A stretch of DNA of 64,000 bases from Neoceratodus forsteri (lineage: Eukaryota > Chordata > Ceratodontiformes > Ceratodontidae): NCBI GenBank assembly GCA_016271365.2, contig CM057449.1, forward strand, positions 1,565,582,501 to 1,565,646,500, written 5' to 3'. The notes beneath the pieces are model-generated. The model did not search any database and was not told the origin of the DNA. It saw nothing but the letters and a program-made list of their open reading frames with translations. A program made the position numbers and the translations under genes. Shown here one piece after another: positions 19,262 through 31,260 of this stretch (the first letter of the stretch is position 1; the number at the start of each line of letters is the position of its first letter).

Positions 19262-20405
19262 GTATTTATTTATTTATGTAAAAGTTTCATCAGGAAGACA
19301 CGCTGAGTAAATTGCTCGTTTCCAGATGTGTCCTGGGGGTAGGGTACAGAGGATCAAGTGCAGCAAACACAGGTGTTACAGAATGCACAGTGCTATGCAG
19401 ACAGTAACTTAGGTTACAGGGGATTAATTACACTAACATTGGTACAATTATTTACACTAACATAGTCACAGAGGAGATTACATGAGGACATCAAACAGTT
19501 ATATACAATAATTAGAAAGACATCAAGTGAGTATAAATTCACAGCACCTTATCAAAAATGATAAGTGCATAACAAGACTACATATCCTAGAGGCAAAGAG
19601 AAGAGTGGGTGGTGATTGGACCACTAGGCCAGCTCGGAGTCATGGGATTTAGGGGCAGCTGCATATTGGAAGGCTGAAAGAGCGCATGAGTGAGGAAAGG
19701 GAGTAGGACAAGGGAGCATTATGAATATTAATAGGACGTGAATTCTAGAGTTTGGGGAAGTGGTGTGAGAAGAAGCCTGACCAGCTGAAGCTGTAGGGTA
19801 CGATGAGAGTGTGCGCATCGCTACTCCTGAGGGAGTGGAAGAAGCGGAGAGTAGGGACAGGAGGTTGGAAGGTAGCACTCCAAGCCAGTACTTGCCTGTG
19901 AAATTGGTACAGTGTAACTAATGCCGGTAACTGAGGAAGGGGAGATCAAAAGACTGATAAAAAGAGCAGTGGTGAGTGTGGGAGAGGGGGCCGTTTAGGA
20001 CAAAGTGACAGAAAGAGTGGAAGAGAGTGTTCAGTATGGAAAGGGTCTTTTTAGGGGCAGCACTGTAGATACATCGCTGTAATTAAAAGCTGGAAGGATC
20101 ATTTTCAGCAGAATTTCTCTACGGGCTGACAAGGGGATGCTTTCACAATTCCAGTACAATGCACCTAGTTTTGGGTAGCAATTTCTTGTGAATAGCATCT
20201 GTGTGACTAGAGAAGTCAGGGTGTTTGTCGAGCCAGACCCCAAGGTACGGTAGAGTCTTCCAACATAGACTCATCAAAAGTGTGGAAGGAGGGGGTGGAG
20301 GGGAGTCTAGAGAGTCTGCCTAGTGCCAAAGATCGTGGAGACTCTTCTTGGCATTTAGAAATAGCTGGTTGGAACGTAACCACTGCTGGACATACGGTAC
20401 ACTAA
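19262..20405 (-). mobile_element. Rex1/Babar-like LINE, 3' fragment
   Basis: The plus-strand tatttatttatttatg at 19263-19278 is the reverse of an AATA-type 3' tail. Upstream on the minus strand, coding remains (YPKLGALYWNCESIPLSARR, then MILPAFNYSDVSTVLPLKRP) match the C-terminal region of the LINE at 58.65-59.45 kb (PKLGMLYQHRESFPLSCQRQ). The copy is 5'-truncated and frameshifted. Placement in the Rex1/Babar group is by overall look and is uncertain within the CR1/L2/Rex superfamily. Confidence 0.65.
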
Positions 20406-20500
20406 AACAAAAAGTGAAAAGGATGCCAGTTACTGGAAAGCAATGGTGACTAATGCCCACAGTCTGGCTAACAAAATACCGGGATTCACGGCTACAGTGG
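20406..20500 (+). mobile_element. Small CR1-like endonuclease-start fragment
   Basis: The forward strand reads TNAHSLANKIPGFTATVAEA, resembling the N-terminal block of the CR1 endonuclease (NARSLxNKI) seen in the minus-strand element near 29.8 kb. It is only about 95 bp and lies between two minus-strand LINE pieces. Confidence 0.45.
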
Positions 20501-21548
20501 CAGAGGCCGTTGATTCCACTGAGGTACTTAAAAGTTTCTATCATGTCCCCCTCTCCCTTCTTTCCTCAAGGGTATACACATTAAGCTCCTTTAGTCTCTC
20601 CTCGTATGGCTTCTCTTGCAGACCCTGCACCATTTTAGTTGCCCTCCTCTGGACTACCTCCATCCTGTCTATGTTGTTGCGGAGATGGGGTCTCCAGAAC
20701 TGGACGCAGTACTCAGATGTGGTCTCACCAACTGTCTGTACAGAGTGATAACAACTTCGGTTTTCTGCTGATGATGCCTCTCCCTATACATCCCAGTCCC
20801 CCAGCCTCCTACTGCCTTCTCCATTGTTTACCAACCTTAAGGTCATCTGATATGATTACCCCAGGTCCCTTTCCATTTTTGTTGTTGTTACTACCCCCCA
20901 TTTTGTACTCTTCCCTGGGTTTTGTTTCCCAGGTACATTATTTTGCACTTCTTTGCATTGAATCCAAGCTGCCATACTTCTGACCATTCCTCAAACCTTA
21001 CCACGTCCCTTCTTATCCTTTCCACGCCCCTTTGTGTATCAACCCTGTTGCAGATCTTTGTGTCATCTGCAAAGAGGCATACTTTTCCTTCCAGTCCCTC
21101 TGCAATGCCACTTAAAAAAACATTGAAAAGGACTGGACCCAGTACTGAACCCTGTGGTACCCCACTAGTTACCCCCCTTTCTTCCAAGTGGACTCCGTTT
21201 ACTATTACCTTCTGTGTCCTGTTGCCCAGTCAATGTTTTACCCAGGCTACCACCTTGGGACCCACTCTCAGGCTGGCTAATTTGTTTATTAATCTTTCGT
21301 GTGGGACTGTGTCAGATGCCTGCTAAAGTCTACATTGGCCATGTCCACAGCCTCTCGCTGGTCTACTACTTTGGTCACCCAGTCAAAGAAATCAATTAGA
21401 TTCGTCTGACATGACCTTCCCACTGTGAATCCATGCTGCCTTGGGTCCTGTGCCCCACCGGCCCCTAGGTACTCAACAGTTCTTTCCTTCAGAAGTGATT
21501 CCATCATTTTCCCTACCACAGAGGTCAAACTGACAGGTCTATAGTTAG
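20501..21548 (-). mobile_element. CR1-like LINE fragment b
   Basis: Minus-strand remains of a CR1 reverse transcriptase in order: SNYRPVSLTSVVGKMMESLL, QHGFTVGRSCQTNLIDFFDW, then VTSGVPQGSVLGPVLFNVFL and CLFADDTKICNRVDT with the F-A-D-D active site, then [12 protein letters not shown]. The frame is broken in at least three places. Fragment a ends exactly where b begins (about 21548), which suggests that a inserted into b. Confidence 0.75.
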
Positions 21549-22668
21549 AAGCATAGAAACATAGAAGTTGACAGCAGATAAGGAGCGCAAGGCCCATCCA
21601 GTCTGCCCATTTCTCTCTCTACCTTATAAATGTGCCATTGGCCTTTGCTCTGTCAATGGCCTATCTATTCATACTCATCTGTATTGCTCGCTTATGCCTA
21701 TCCCATGCCTGTTTGAAGCCCTGCACTGTATTCATATCCACCACTTCCTGAGGTAGGCCATTCCACGCATCCACCACCCTTTCTGTGAAAAAGAAATTCC
21801 TCACGTTACCCCTTAATCAGCCTCCCTCTAATCTCATGCTATGTCCTCTTGTCCTGCTATTTTTCTTATATTGAAACATGTTAGACTATTTCACCTTGTT
21901 AATGCCCTTAAGGTGTTTGAATGTTTCGATCATATCACCTCTCTCCCTCCTTTGCTCTAGGGTATACATATTGAGCTCCGTTAATCTGTCCTCATATGTT
22001 TTCTGTTGCAGTCCCTGCACCATTTTGGTTGCCCTTCTCTGGACTGCCTCAATTTGGTCAATGTCCTTGTGAAGGTGTGGCCTCCAGTATTGCACACAGT
22101 ACTCCAGGTGGGGCCTAACCAGTGTCTTGTAATGAGTAATTGTTACCTCCCTTTTCCAGCTTGTGATACCCCTACTAATACACCCCAACTTCCTCCAGCC
22201 TTACCTACTGCTTTAGTGGTCTGCTTGGATGATTTCAGGTCATCGGTGATGATGATGCCCAAGTCTGTTTCTTCCCTTGTGACTGCCAGCAGCTCCCCTC
22301 CCAGCCAATAGGTGGCTTCAGGATTTCTCTTCCCTATGTGCATGATCTTGCACTTCTTTGCATTAAACCCCAGTTGCCACTCTTTTGACCATTTTGCTAG
22401 CTTATCCAGCTGTCTTCTCATTCTGCCCACCCCATCTGGATCTTGTACTCTGTTGCAGATCTTCGTGTCATCTGCAAACAGACAAACCTTACACTCCAGT
22501 CCATCTGGAATGTCACTGATGAAGATACTGAAGAGGACTGGCCCCAGGTCTGATCCCTGAGGTACCCCACTTGTGACTTGCATCTCTTCTGACTGTATAC
22601 CGTTTACCACCACTCTCTGTTTTCTTCCCATCAACCAGTTTGCCATCCAGTTGACCAACTTCTGACTT
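21549..22668 (-). mobile_element. CR1-like LINE fragment a
   Basis: 5'-truncated CR1 on the minus strand. It has NWLMGRKQRVVVNGIQSEE, VTSGVPQGSDLGPVLFSIFI, CLFADDTKICNRVQD, then RPHLEYCVQYWRPHLHKDID and [20 protein letters not shown]. It ends in the CR1-type 3' end whose complement begins catagaaacatagaagttga at 21554. The catalytic F-A-D-D is intact but the frame shifts between 22143 and 22188. Confidence 0.8.
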
Positions 22669-22859
22669 GTTCTTCAGTGTGTTCATCAGTGACATCACAG
22701 ATGAGTTGGGAAGGAAGGTAGGTTCATACAGTAGGTTCATAGATATTTTCGAGTTCCATAGGCAGATGCCTTTTTACGAATTTACCACATTTTATTCCTA
22801 AAGGTGGAAAAATGTTTTTTTTTATCTCCCATATATTCATCTAATCTATTTTTAAGTTC

Positions 22860-24446
22860 ATGTTTTTACTCTCTACTATATGCTGTGGCAATGTATTCCA
22901 TATTGTGATTACTCTTTGGGTAAACCATTTGCTTCCTTTTCCTGTATTATATTTTTCCCCTTTCAGTTTGTGTTGGTGAGATCTTGTAAATATATTAGAA
23001 TTATAACTTACTAGCCCTATTGTTCCTTTGATTTTTTGATCGTGAGAAGCTTTTTATGTCAAACAAAGGTCCCCTCTTATTTGTTTATATTCCATTGAAT
23101 ATAGTCCTAGTCTTTGTAGTCTGATTTTATCATTTAAATTGCACATATTTTTTAGTTTTTTGGTAGCTCTTCTCTGTACTTTCTGTATTACTTTTTTTAC
23201 CTCCAGTTGTATGAGGAGCAGACACTTGTGAACAATATTCTAAATCAGGTCTTACTAAACTGGAATATAAAGGAACGATCACTTCTGGTTCCCTACTTTT
23301 TATGTTACTGAAGATACAGCCTAGGATTTTGTTACATTTCTAACTGTATATGTGGTATGCATGTCAAATTTAAGATGATCAGTTATTGTAACTCCCAAAT
23401 CTTTCTCACCTTGGTTGTTTGTAAAATTGTGTTACTTAATTTGTATGAAATGTTGGAATTATTATGTCCTAAATGCATAATTTTAAATAGTTTTTTCATT
23501 GAATTTCATTTTATCATCTTTTGCCCATTTGGCATTTGGATTGATGTGATCTTGGAATTGCTCACCTGATTGCTGATTTGTAACAATTCCACCCATTTTG
23601 CAGTTGTCCGTGTATTTGCATAGCCGGGCAGAACCTGTTGCCTGCATGGAAGATACCAGTATATTAAATACGGTAGGGCATAATATTGACCCTTGGGGGA
23701 CCCTGCTCGTCACTTGCCCCAAGAAGGATGAATAACCTCTAATCACTACTCTTTGTTTTCTATTGTTTAACCATGAGATAATCCAATTAACTATGTTTGG
23801 GTGCAGTTTTATTTCTATTAGATGTTCAATTAAGACTCGGTGAGACACAGTATCAAAGGCGTTTGAATAGTCTAGAAAGACTATATCTACAGGTATACCT
23901 TTATCAAGTGCCGCACTTACAGGTTTGAAAAAATGTAGTAAATTGGTAAGGCATGATCTACCTGGAGCAAAGCCATGCTGGTTAATGTCGATTAGGCCCT
24001 CTTGATTTATATGGTTTATTATTCATTGCTGTAGTAACATCTCTAGTAAGTTACTGATAACTGAAGTAAGACTTATAGGTCTATAGTTACTTACATCTGT
24101 CTTTTTGCTATTTTTATGGATTGGCGTGACCACAGCTTCCCTCCATTCAGGTAGTTTTCCCTTCTTTATGTGATGCATTGAAAAGTGTGGTAATGGGTCC
24201 AAGTAATTCTTTGGATAATTATTTGGTAAATTTTGGTGTTATTTATCTGGCCCTGCTGAGCTGTTGTCTTTTAGAATTTTAATAGCCTGAAGAATGTTAT
24301 CATGAGTAAACAAGGTGATATCGTCTCTATTTACAATGTTATTGGTATCGATTTGTTCTTTAGGTTTGTATACACTTAAAAAGTATATTTTAAGTTCTGT
24401 AGCAATATCACTTTCATTTGTACTAACCCCATTAGGTGTAACTGTA
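22860..24446 (-). pseudogene. CR1-like reverse transcriptase region
   Basis: Minus-strand pieces run from VSTNESDIATELKIYFLSVY through NQHGFAPGRSCLTNLLHFFK and VFLDYSNAFDTVSHRVLIEH to WIISWLNNRKQRVVIRGYSS, then VPQGSILCPTVFNILVSS. The catalytic Tyr/Phe-x-Asp-Asp reads KYTDNCK, with the second aspartate lost. The C-terminal region follows (GLVSYNSNIFTRSHQHKLKG, then IWNTLPQHIVESKN). Several stops and shifts are present. Confidence 0.75.
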
Positions 24447-25806
24447 GCAGTGGGATCTGTGGAAAGTCAGACATTAGAAGTCGGATGGTGGTGTGAGCTG
24501 TTTGGTGGTTGGACCAAAACAGAAGTGGTATCAGCCATGCTACGGAAGAACTTGGAGTGGAAGTCCTTTAGTGTGGAGAAGCAGGACTTTTGAAATCTCC
24601 GGGGGTTTTATGAGTGGTGGCTTCCCCTTGGCTCACCTGGGAGAGTGGTCTCCTGATTGTTTGCTCGCTGTTGGGCGGGGCAGGAGCCATTGGTGTATGG
24701 TCTGCCGTAGGGCAGACAGGACCTACCTTCTGTCTCCTAAGCGGCCCGGGGGGCTGGCTGGTGAGCTGACCTAACCTGGGAGCTGTAGCTGCGGGCTTGG
24801 CAGGTGGGGGCCGGCTATCTCCTGGGTGTGTGTTTGTGGGGCATTCGTTGGTCTAGCCCTTGTTGGTGCAATTGCACGAGCCTACCCTGACGGCTGTGAA
24901 GGCAGTGGTAGGGGTTAGGACATGAGTGGAGCCAGTAAATTGAAGAATCTGCTTTCACCTGGACCTTCAGCGAAGATCCATATAAAGACTTGGGTGTTGG
25001 ACCTGTTCCGAGTATCCTCTCCCTGAAGCTGGGGGCTGGTTTGGGTGAGAGCCGAAGCTATCTGGCCAGAAAGGTGGGAGCATTTCAATTTGTAATCTTT
25101 GAAACTGAGAGCTGGAAACTGGTTAGATCTTTTGTGAACTTGGCCACTAGGTTTAAAGTGAGAGTTTGACCTAGTTGGCCTTTTTCTTTGGTTTGTCTTA
25201 AGAGGTGGGAGCACTTTAGACATTAAAAAAACAATTTAACCAAGCAGATTGACTGTGACTGCCCTGTCAAGTTGTGGACATTTATGCTATTTAATTTTGT
25301 ACTTTTTTTTTCCTGTTTTAATATAATTTTATTTGTTTTAGTTTAGTGTGTGTAGTGTGGAAGTTGAGAGGCTGATTTGAGTGGTTGTGTGGTTGGGTTT
25401 GAGTGTTTGATTGTGGAATTGGTTTGTTTGTGTTTTATGTTTTTTGTTTTTGTTGTGGTGTCTGCTGTGTATGGTGAAGGTGTGCTGAGAAGGTATAAGG
25501 ACGGTCAAGCATTATTCCCCCCTCCAGGCTCAGGGACCTCTGTCCTTTTTCCTGTCCTTCACTGTCACCAGAGGTATATAGATGGTGTAGGGCTCTGGGG
25601 ATTGTTAGAAGGAGAAGGACGGGGGCTGGGCCTGGAGGGAGAATGGAAAGGAGTGGGTGGGTGTATAGGGATAGTGGGGACAAGGAGGTGCCCTAAGGCG
25701 AAATGGGTCCAGAAGAGGGGTCCTCCCCTCTCTTGTTCCCATAGCCAAGGGCTCTGCTTGTTGCAGGCAGGTAATACGGTCTTCCTCAGGTGCTTATCCT
25801 ACTTGG

Positions 25807-26468
25807 GTGGTGTTAAGCCATGCCAGGTCTATTAAGAACAAGATCGCTATAATAGTGGATCTTGTTGGATCATCTGACCTGGCTTGCATCACCGAGACCT
25901 GGCTGGATGAGAATGCTGGCCCAGTTTTGGCTTCAGCAATTCTGTCTGGGTACTCGGTGATACACTGCCTGAGGTTGGATCATAGGGTCGGGGGTGTTGC
26001 CATCTGTTTTAGATCGGAACTGAGCCTAGTGGAGGTACCAGTAGTAATCACCAGCTCCTTTGAATGTATTATGGGTGAGATGTGGGGTGGAGGATACTTC
26101 TTATCTACCATCCACCCAGAGACGGCAATGTTTTCCTGCAGGAAGTCGCAGACTTCATTGTCGACCTGACGTTGGGATCCCCCAGATGGCTGATCCTGGG
26201 GGATTTCAATGCCTGGGTCGACGATAAACTCTCGCAGTTTGGGAAGGACTTCCTCCAGCTAATGAATTCACTCGGCCTCACACAGGTTATTTCCTCCTTG
26301 ACCCATATTGCTGGTCATTCATTGGACCTGGTGTTTCTCCGGGGGATGGAGATATTCGACTTGGTAGTGGAACCAGTTGGATGGTCTGACCATCATACCA
26401 TTGGGTTCAGTTTCGTGGCCCCCCAAGTAGATCGGCCCCTACGGAGATGGTCCAGTACCGCCCTTTGA
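25807..26468 (+). pseudogene. L2-like APE endonuclease domain
   Basis: The domain opens LSHARSIKNKIAIIVDLVGS and continues LACITETWLDENAGPVLASA, with Thr-Glu-Thr containing the catalytic glutamate. It then has GVAICFRSEL and, after a +1 shift near 26090, WLILGDFNAWVDDKLSQFGK and VGWSDHHTIGFSF. The Gly-Asp-Phe-Asn and Ser-Asp-His blocks are those of APE-type LINE endonucleases, which nick the target DNA before reverse transcription. One frameshift separates the two halves. Confidence 0.85.
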
Positions 26469-26839
26469 GGGGTGTTTCCCCAGATGGCCTGATGGCGGTG
26501 CTGGACCTATCGGGTTTACCAAGTGAATGCATGGTTCCGGGGGAACTGTACTTGCCTATAATAAGGCAGTGATAGAGGCCCTGGATTCCATTGCTCCTGT
26601 TCGTGTTCGTCCCCTTATTCTTCGCCCCAGGTCTCTTTGGTTCGATGAGACTCTGAGGGAGTTGAAGAGAGCGAGACGAAGGCTAGAGAGGTGTTGGCGG
26701 AAGTCGGGCCTGGAGTGTGACAGACTGTTTGATGGACCACTATGGCGTCTTTCAATCAGCATTTACCCATAAGAAGGCAAAATTCCTGTCCAGGGAAATT
26801 GCTGCTGCATAGAATCGACTAGCTCAGCTTCTCCAGACT

Positions 26840-28571
26840 GTGGACAGATTGTGCAATCCAATCTGTCTTCAGCCTGGAAATGCCTTTTCTCAAGAACGGT
26901 GTGAGGAGTTTGCTCAGTTCTTTTCAGATAAGGTTGCCACAATTAGGTCTGGCATCTGTTTGACCCTCTCTAATGGGAGCTGCGGTGGTCGTCAGGAGAT
27001 GTCGGATGCCCAGTTTGTGTGATGTGACTTCAGCCTCCCCACAATCAGTGACATTGTGATGGTCAACCAGTCGTTGCGTCCGACTAACTGTAGTTTGGAC
27101 TCCTGGTGGGCTGTGTGGATAAAATCGGCCCGGTCCTTGCAGAGAAAGTCTGGTTGTCTTTGGAGAGTGGGATCTTTCCTGATCCCCTGAAGGAGGCAGT
27201 GGTTCGGACCCTTCTTAAAAAGCCCTCCTTGGACTTGGACTGTCTGGCCAACTACAGGCCTGTCTCTAACCTGCCCTTTGTGGGTAAGGTTATTGAGAAG
27301 GTGGTTGCATCATAGCTGGATGATCATTTGACCAGCCACAATGTCTATAATTCTCTCCAGTCCGGATTTAGGAAGAGAGATAGTACCGAGATGACTCTTG
27401 TCCAGGTACTAAATGACCTCTTAATAGCGAGAGAGAGATCGAAGGACCCATTCCATCTTGGTCCTTCTTGATCTCTCTGCGGCATTTGACACTGTAGACC
27501 ATGGTGTGCTGTTGGAGTGCCTGCGGTTCATCTGTGGACTGTCTGGTACGGTTCTCAGATGGTTTCGATCTTTCCTCGAGGGTAGAGCTAAGAGGGTTGT
27601 GTCTGGGATTTTTTCCTTGGCATCACTCCCCCTATCCTGCGGGGTGCCCCTGTTGTTTGCGGTGTACATGCTGCCATTGGGAGCGATTATCAGGTGGTAC
27701 GGCTTGAGTTTTCACTGCTATACAGATGATACTCAGCTGTGCATGTCTTTAGTGCCTGGCCAGGATGATACTGTTTCGGTATTTAACAACTGTCTTGCTG
27801 AGATCCAGGACTGGATGAATGTGAGTTGGCTATGGTTAAACCCGGAAAAAAACTAAGGTGTTGGTTGTGGACCCAGGCCACCGGGTTTGTTGGCGGGATC
27901 ACCTTCAGGTCTATATCTTTGGGGTGTTCAGCTAACTACCTCAGACCGGGTGCGGAACCTGGGCATTATGTTTGATGACTGTTTGACCCTTAAATCTCAG
28001 GTGTCGGCAGTTGTCAAAACCTCTTTTTACCATCTGAAGAATATCGTCCGGGTGAAGCACCTGGTGCCTTCCGACGATCTACCAACTTTGGTCCACGCCT
28101 TCATTACCTCCCACCTTGACTACTGCAACACCCTCTACCTTGGGCTACCGGGAGTTGATATCCGCTGCCTGCAGCTAGTGCAGAATGCGGCAGCTAGGCT
28201 GCTGACTTGTAATTCTAGGACCAGTCATATAACGCCTGTGCTCCGCGGACTGCACTGGCTGCCAGTACAGTGGCGGATCACCTTCATGGTCAGTTTGCTG
28301 ACCTGTAAGGCCCTACACAACCATGGACCTGCTTACCTGCAAGATCTTCTTCATCCCTGCTGCCCCCCCCCTCCCTCTCCGATCCACCAACGAGGGATTG
28401 CTAGAGATTCTCAGAGTTCATATAAAGACATCTGGGGCTAGGTCTTTCAGTTTCGTGGCCCCCACACTGTGGAATTCTCTGCCTTTTTGGGTGCGAGATT
28501 GCCTGACTGTCCAAAGCTTTAAAGTGGCTTTGAAAGCACATCTTTTTAGCCTAGCATACTCTGAATTTTAA
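26840..28571 (+). pseudogene. L2-like reverse transcriptase, broken
   Basis: In order: CNPICLQPGNAFSQERCEEF, VVRTLLKKPSLDLDCLANYR PVSNLPFVGK in one run, VLLDLSAAFDTVDHGVLLEC, FAVYMLPLGAIIRWYGLSFH, CYTDDTQLCMSL with Y-T-D-D, then VRNLGIMFDDCLTLKSQVSA and TPVLRGLHWLPVQWRITF, ending WNSLPFWVRDC. Catalytic aspartates are kept, but there are stops (for example after VVAS at 27315) and at least three frame changes. The C-terminal end near 28570 is followed by the 3' UTR. Confidence 0.85.
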
Positions 28572-28722
28572 CGCTACTGTTATTATTATGAGCCTTAATC
28601 TGCTGCATTTATGGTTTTAATTAGTTTTGTTTATTTATTGATCTGTTTTAATGAATTGTGTACAAGCGCCTTGATTTTAAAAAGGCACTTTTTACAAATA
28701 AAGTCTGATTTGATTTGATTTG

Positions 28723-29982
28723 CTCTAGTGGACCTACCCCTTTCTGTTTGCTCTTCATAGAGCCTACATAGTTGTAGAATTTCTTTTTGTTACCCTTACC
28801 CAATGATACCAGTTCTATTTCTAACTTTTTCTTTGTCATGCAAATAACATTTTTGGTTTTGTTTACTATTTTTTTATATTGGTACAGATTATTATCTATT
28901 TTATTCTTCTTATATTTAGTATAGAGATTTTTTTTCTGATGAGTTTTTGGATAGTGTTATTCCAGCATGGTGGGATCCTGTGGTTATTCATATATTTTTT
29001 TCTGTCCGGAACTCATTTATCAAACCATGTTTTAATTTAAAATTTACTTTGTTCCAGATATTATCTACACTTAAGTTTTCTAAATCTTCTACCCAGTTCC
29101 ATTGAGATACAAACTCTCATCTTACAATAATCTGCTTTAAAGTAGTTTTTAATTTTCGTCTTACTCTTTGTATATGTATCGGTAAGCTTAATCTCTACTT
29201 CTATGGTATTGTGAATTTGTGATCGCTATCAACTAGTGGTGGGGATACCTTAGTGTACGCAATTTCTTCTTCTTCTTCTTCTTCTGTATTGGTTAAGATT
29301 ATATCTAATGTATTGTTTCTCCTGGTGCCTTCCTTGACCAGCTGTTCAAGATTATTTTGAATGGTAATATTAATAAATCTGTTTTCATATAGGCCTCTTC
29401 CTATGTAGTCCAGTTGATGGAGGGAAAATTAAAATCATCCATAAGGATATAGTCGCCAGAGATGGGCGTATGTTCTAGTTCCAGTACAAATTCATTATTT
29501 TCCTCAGAATTCAGGCTGAGTGAACGGTATCCAAGGGCTAATGTTAGCCTTTTTCAAGGTAGCTGTATTTGTGCCCATATGATTTCATTTTTGTTATCAT
29601 TTTTATTTGTTGGGCTTATCTCATGTGCTTTGAGATTTTCATGGAAAAATAAGGCAATGCCTCCACCTCTTTTATCTTTACGGTTTTTATACAGTTTAGT
29701 GTATTCATCTATCTCAGTGTTCCAGTTCTCGTCCCTGAACCAAGTTTCTGCGACGCCACAGATTGCTATATTGTTGGTATGTAAGATATATTTCAGTTAA
29801 TCAATTTTGTTTGTTAAACTGCGTGCATTTATCAACAAGATCTGTAGTGTATTATTTACTTTGACATGGTTATGTTTGGTTATACTCTCATTGTTTCCCA
29901 GTGTAGTACACGGTAGATTATGTTTATGGGTGTTTGTTCCTAGGTTTAGAGAGGTTAAGATGTACTGACTCCCCCCCCCCAT
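28723..29982 (-). pseudogene. CR1-like endonuclease domain, broken
   Basis: ORF2 starts near 29982 on the minus strand with LQILLINARSLTNKI, the canonical opening of the APE endonuclease. Remnants follow of VAETWFRDENWNTEIDEYTK, of the block near 29640 reading GGIALFFHENLK, and of a region near 29440 corresponding to DYILMDDFNFPSI. The tail toward 28723 reads KKKLEIELVSLGKGNKKKFY, then NYVGSMKSKQKGVGPLE, the linker to the reverse transcriptase. Many stops. Confidence 0.7.
29265..29285. repeat. (TTC)n microsatellite
   Basis: Seven TTC units inside the CR1 endonuclease remnant. Confidence 0.85.
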
Positions 29983-30708
29983 CTGATAAGTTTAAATGGT
30001 TGTTAATATGAGCTAACAGATGTTTCCTCATCAGTGTACTCCCCCTCCTGCTGAGATGTAGTCCATCCCAGCAGTAGAGTTCCCTTCTCTCAGCAAAATC
30101 CTCCCAGTGAGTGATGCATTTTATATCTTGACCCAAGCACCACTTCCTTAGCCACTCATTAATTTGTTTAACTTTGGAAGTCTAGAGTTCTGATGCTCAT
30201 GGTATGGGTAGGATTTCTGAGATGGCTGTCTCACATCCCAGTTCAACCAACCTATTAGTTGGTGAAACATAATCCTGTTTGATTTTTGTGACTGGCTTAT
30301 GAAAGATATTGTTTACATCAGCATGAATGATGATCTGTCATCTTTCCCCTGCATTTTTTAAATGTCTTTCATCATGATTGTAATATCTGAGATTCTGGCT
30401 CCACTATAGCTTGATAGAGTCCTATACTGTTTATCAGGGCTACATATTACTCGATTCAGATGTTTTATGATCGAGTCTCCTAGAACAAACACCTCTCTAG
30501 TTATGTTGGAATTATCCATTTCCATAGCTGCCTCTTCTACAGCATCTGGTGCATCTGTATCAACTGTTGTAATGGGCTCATTTGGAGAGGACAATGATAT
30601 CAATCCATTAGACTCAGCTTGCTGATTTAAAGGATCAAGATGATTTAGTAAAGGAATAGTAACTTGAGTTGCCTTGCGCCCCCTTTTGGCAGCTTTGGAA
30701 CTCTGCAC
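29924..30708 (-). pseudogene. CR1-like ORF1 esterase (SGNH-type) domain
   Basis: The minus strand shows VFVLGDSIIKHLNRV at about 30460-30500, the Gly-Asp-Ser nucleophile block of SGNH esterases, followed by a block about 400 nt later reading WDGLHLSRRGSTLMRKHLLA (30010-30075), the Asp-x-x-His block. These two blocks with this spacing are the hallmark of the ORF1 esterase of some vertebrate CR1/L2-type elements. The middle of the domain is disrupted by shifts and stops. In the family the domain is thought to help the nucleoprotein interact with lipids or membranes, which is not settled. Confidence 0.75.
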
Positions 30709-30824
30709 CGTATATCATTCTTCATCAGAACCCTCTATTACTTCCTCTTCCCTTATTCACTTCCTATTTGAGGTATTCTTATTAAGGCTTGGGGATACAG
30801 AAGCTGATGTTCCTGGAATTTCAC

Positions 30825-31205
30825 TTAGATAGGTGGTGGTGGTGGTGGGGGGGGCACATTAATATCCATTGTGTAGCCTTTAGCATCCTTATGAACCCTA
30901 GGGGCCTTTGAGTGCTCAGAACATTTATTTTGTCCACCTAATCTCTCCTGCAATCTATGAGCCACGTTTTCTTGACTTTTTTCTAGTGCTGCCGATCTGG
31001 TGTTGAAAAGGCGAATTTCTCTGGCCAGTTCAGCATTCTGTTTGCATTTATCACATAAGAATACGTTGCTTGTGTTGACATTGATGGTGATTAGATACAT
31101 GTGACATGAGGAGCACTTTGTTCCCACTTCTCCTTCCAGGGTCATGATAGTTTCAGCCATTTTGGACATAGTTTTATTAAAAAGGTCAGTCAGCAAGGAG
31201 TACAC
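30825..31205 (-). pseudogene. CR1-like ORF1 N-terminal cysteine-rich/coiled-coil region
   Basis: The protein has CSSCHMYLITI ... VFLCDKCKQNAELAREI, a C-x2-C ... C-x2-C pattern that could bind zinc, followed by a helix-rich stretch (AALEKSQENVAHRLQERLGG) and a run of prolines from a (GGT)n/G-tract. It lies directly upstream of the esterase remnant, consistent with ORF1 of CR1-type LINEs (an RNA-binding protein). The open frame is intact to its stop, but the connection to the esterase requires frame changes. The start chosen is the ATG at 31205; an internal ATG after FNKT is equally possible. Confidence 0.6.
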
Positions 31206-31260
31206 ACTTAGAAAGCCTTCCTTTACTATTTATTGCAACTTTTATAGAAAGTGTCACTGC

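Larger units (their letters stand above)
24447..28722 (+). mobile_element. L2-like LINE, long copy
   Basis: A forward-strand LINE of about 4.3 kb inserted in the minus-strand CR1. It has a long 5' region without clear ORF1, an endonuclease domain, a reverse transcriptase, and a 3' end of the form aataaagtctgatttgattt with a short (TGATT)n tail. The 5' boundary (about 24447) is placed where CR1 coding similarity ends. The family is shared with the fragment at 13089-14164. Confidence 0.8.
22722..31260 (-). mobile_element. CR1-like LINE, near full length, split by an L2
   Basis: On the minus strand the order is 5' region (about 31260), ORF1 with cysteine-rich and coiled-coil part plus esterase, then ORF2 with endonuclease and reverse transcriptase, and a 3' end near 22722 (tatgaacctac repeats). 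A forward-strand L2 element at about 24447-28722 interrupts ORF2 between endonuclease and reverse transcriptase. The coding sequence resumes in register on each side (GPLE... / TVTPNGVSTNESDIATELKI). Full-length CR1 copies are rare because most are 5'-truncated. Numerous stops show that it is inactive. Confidence 0.8.
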
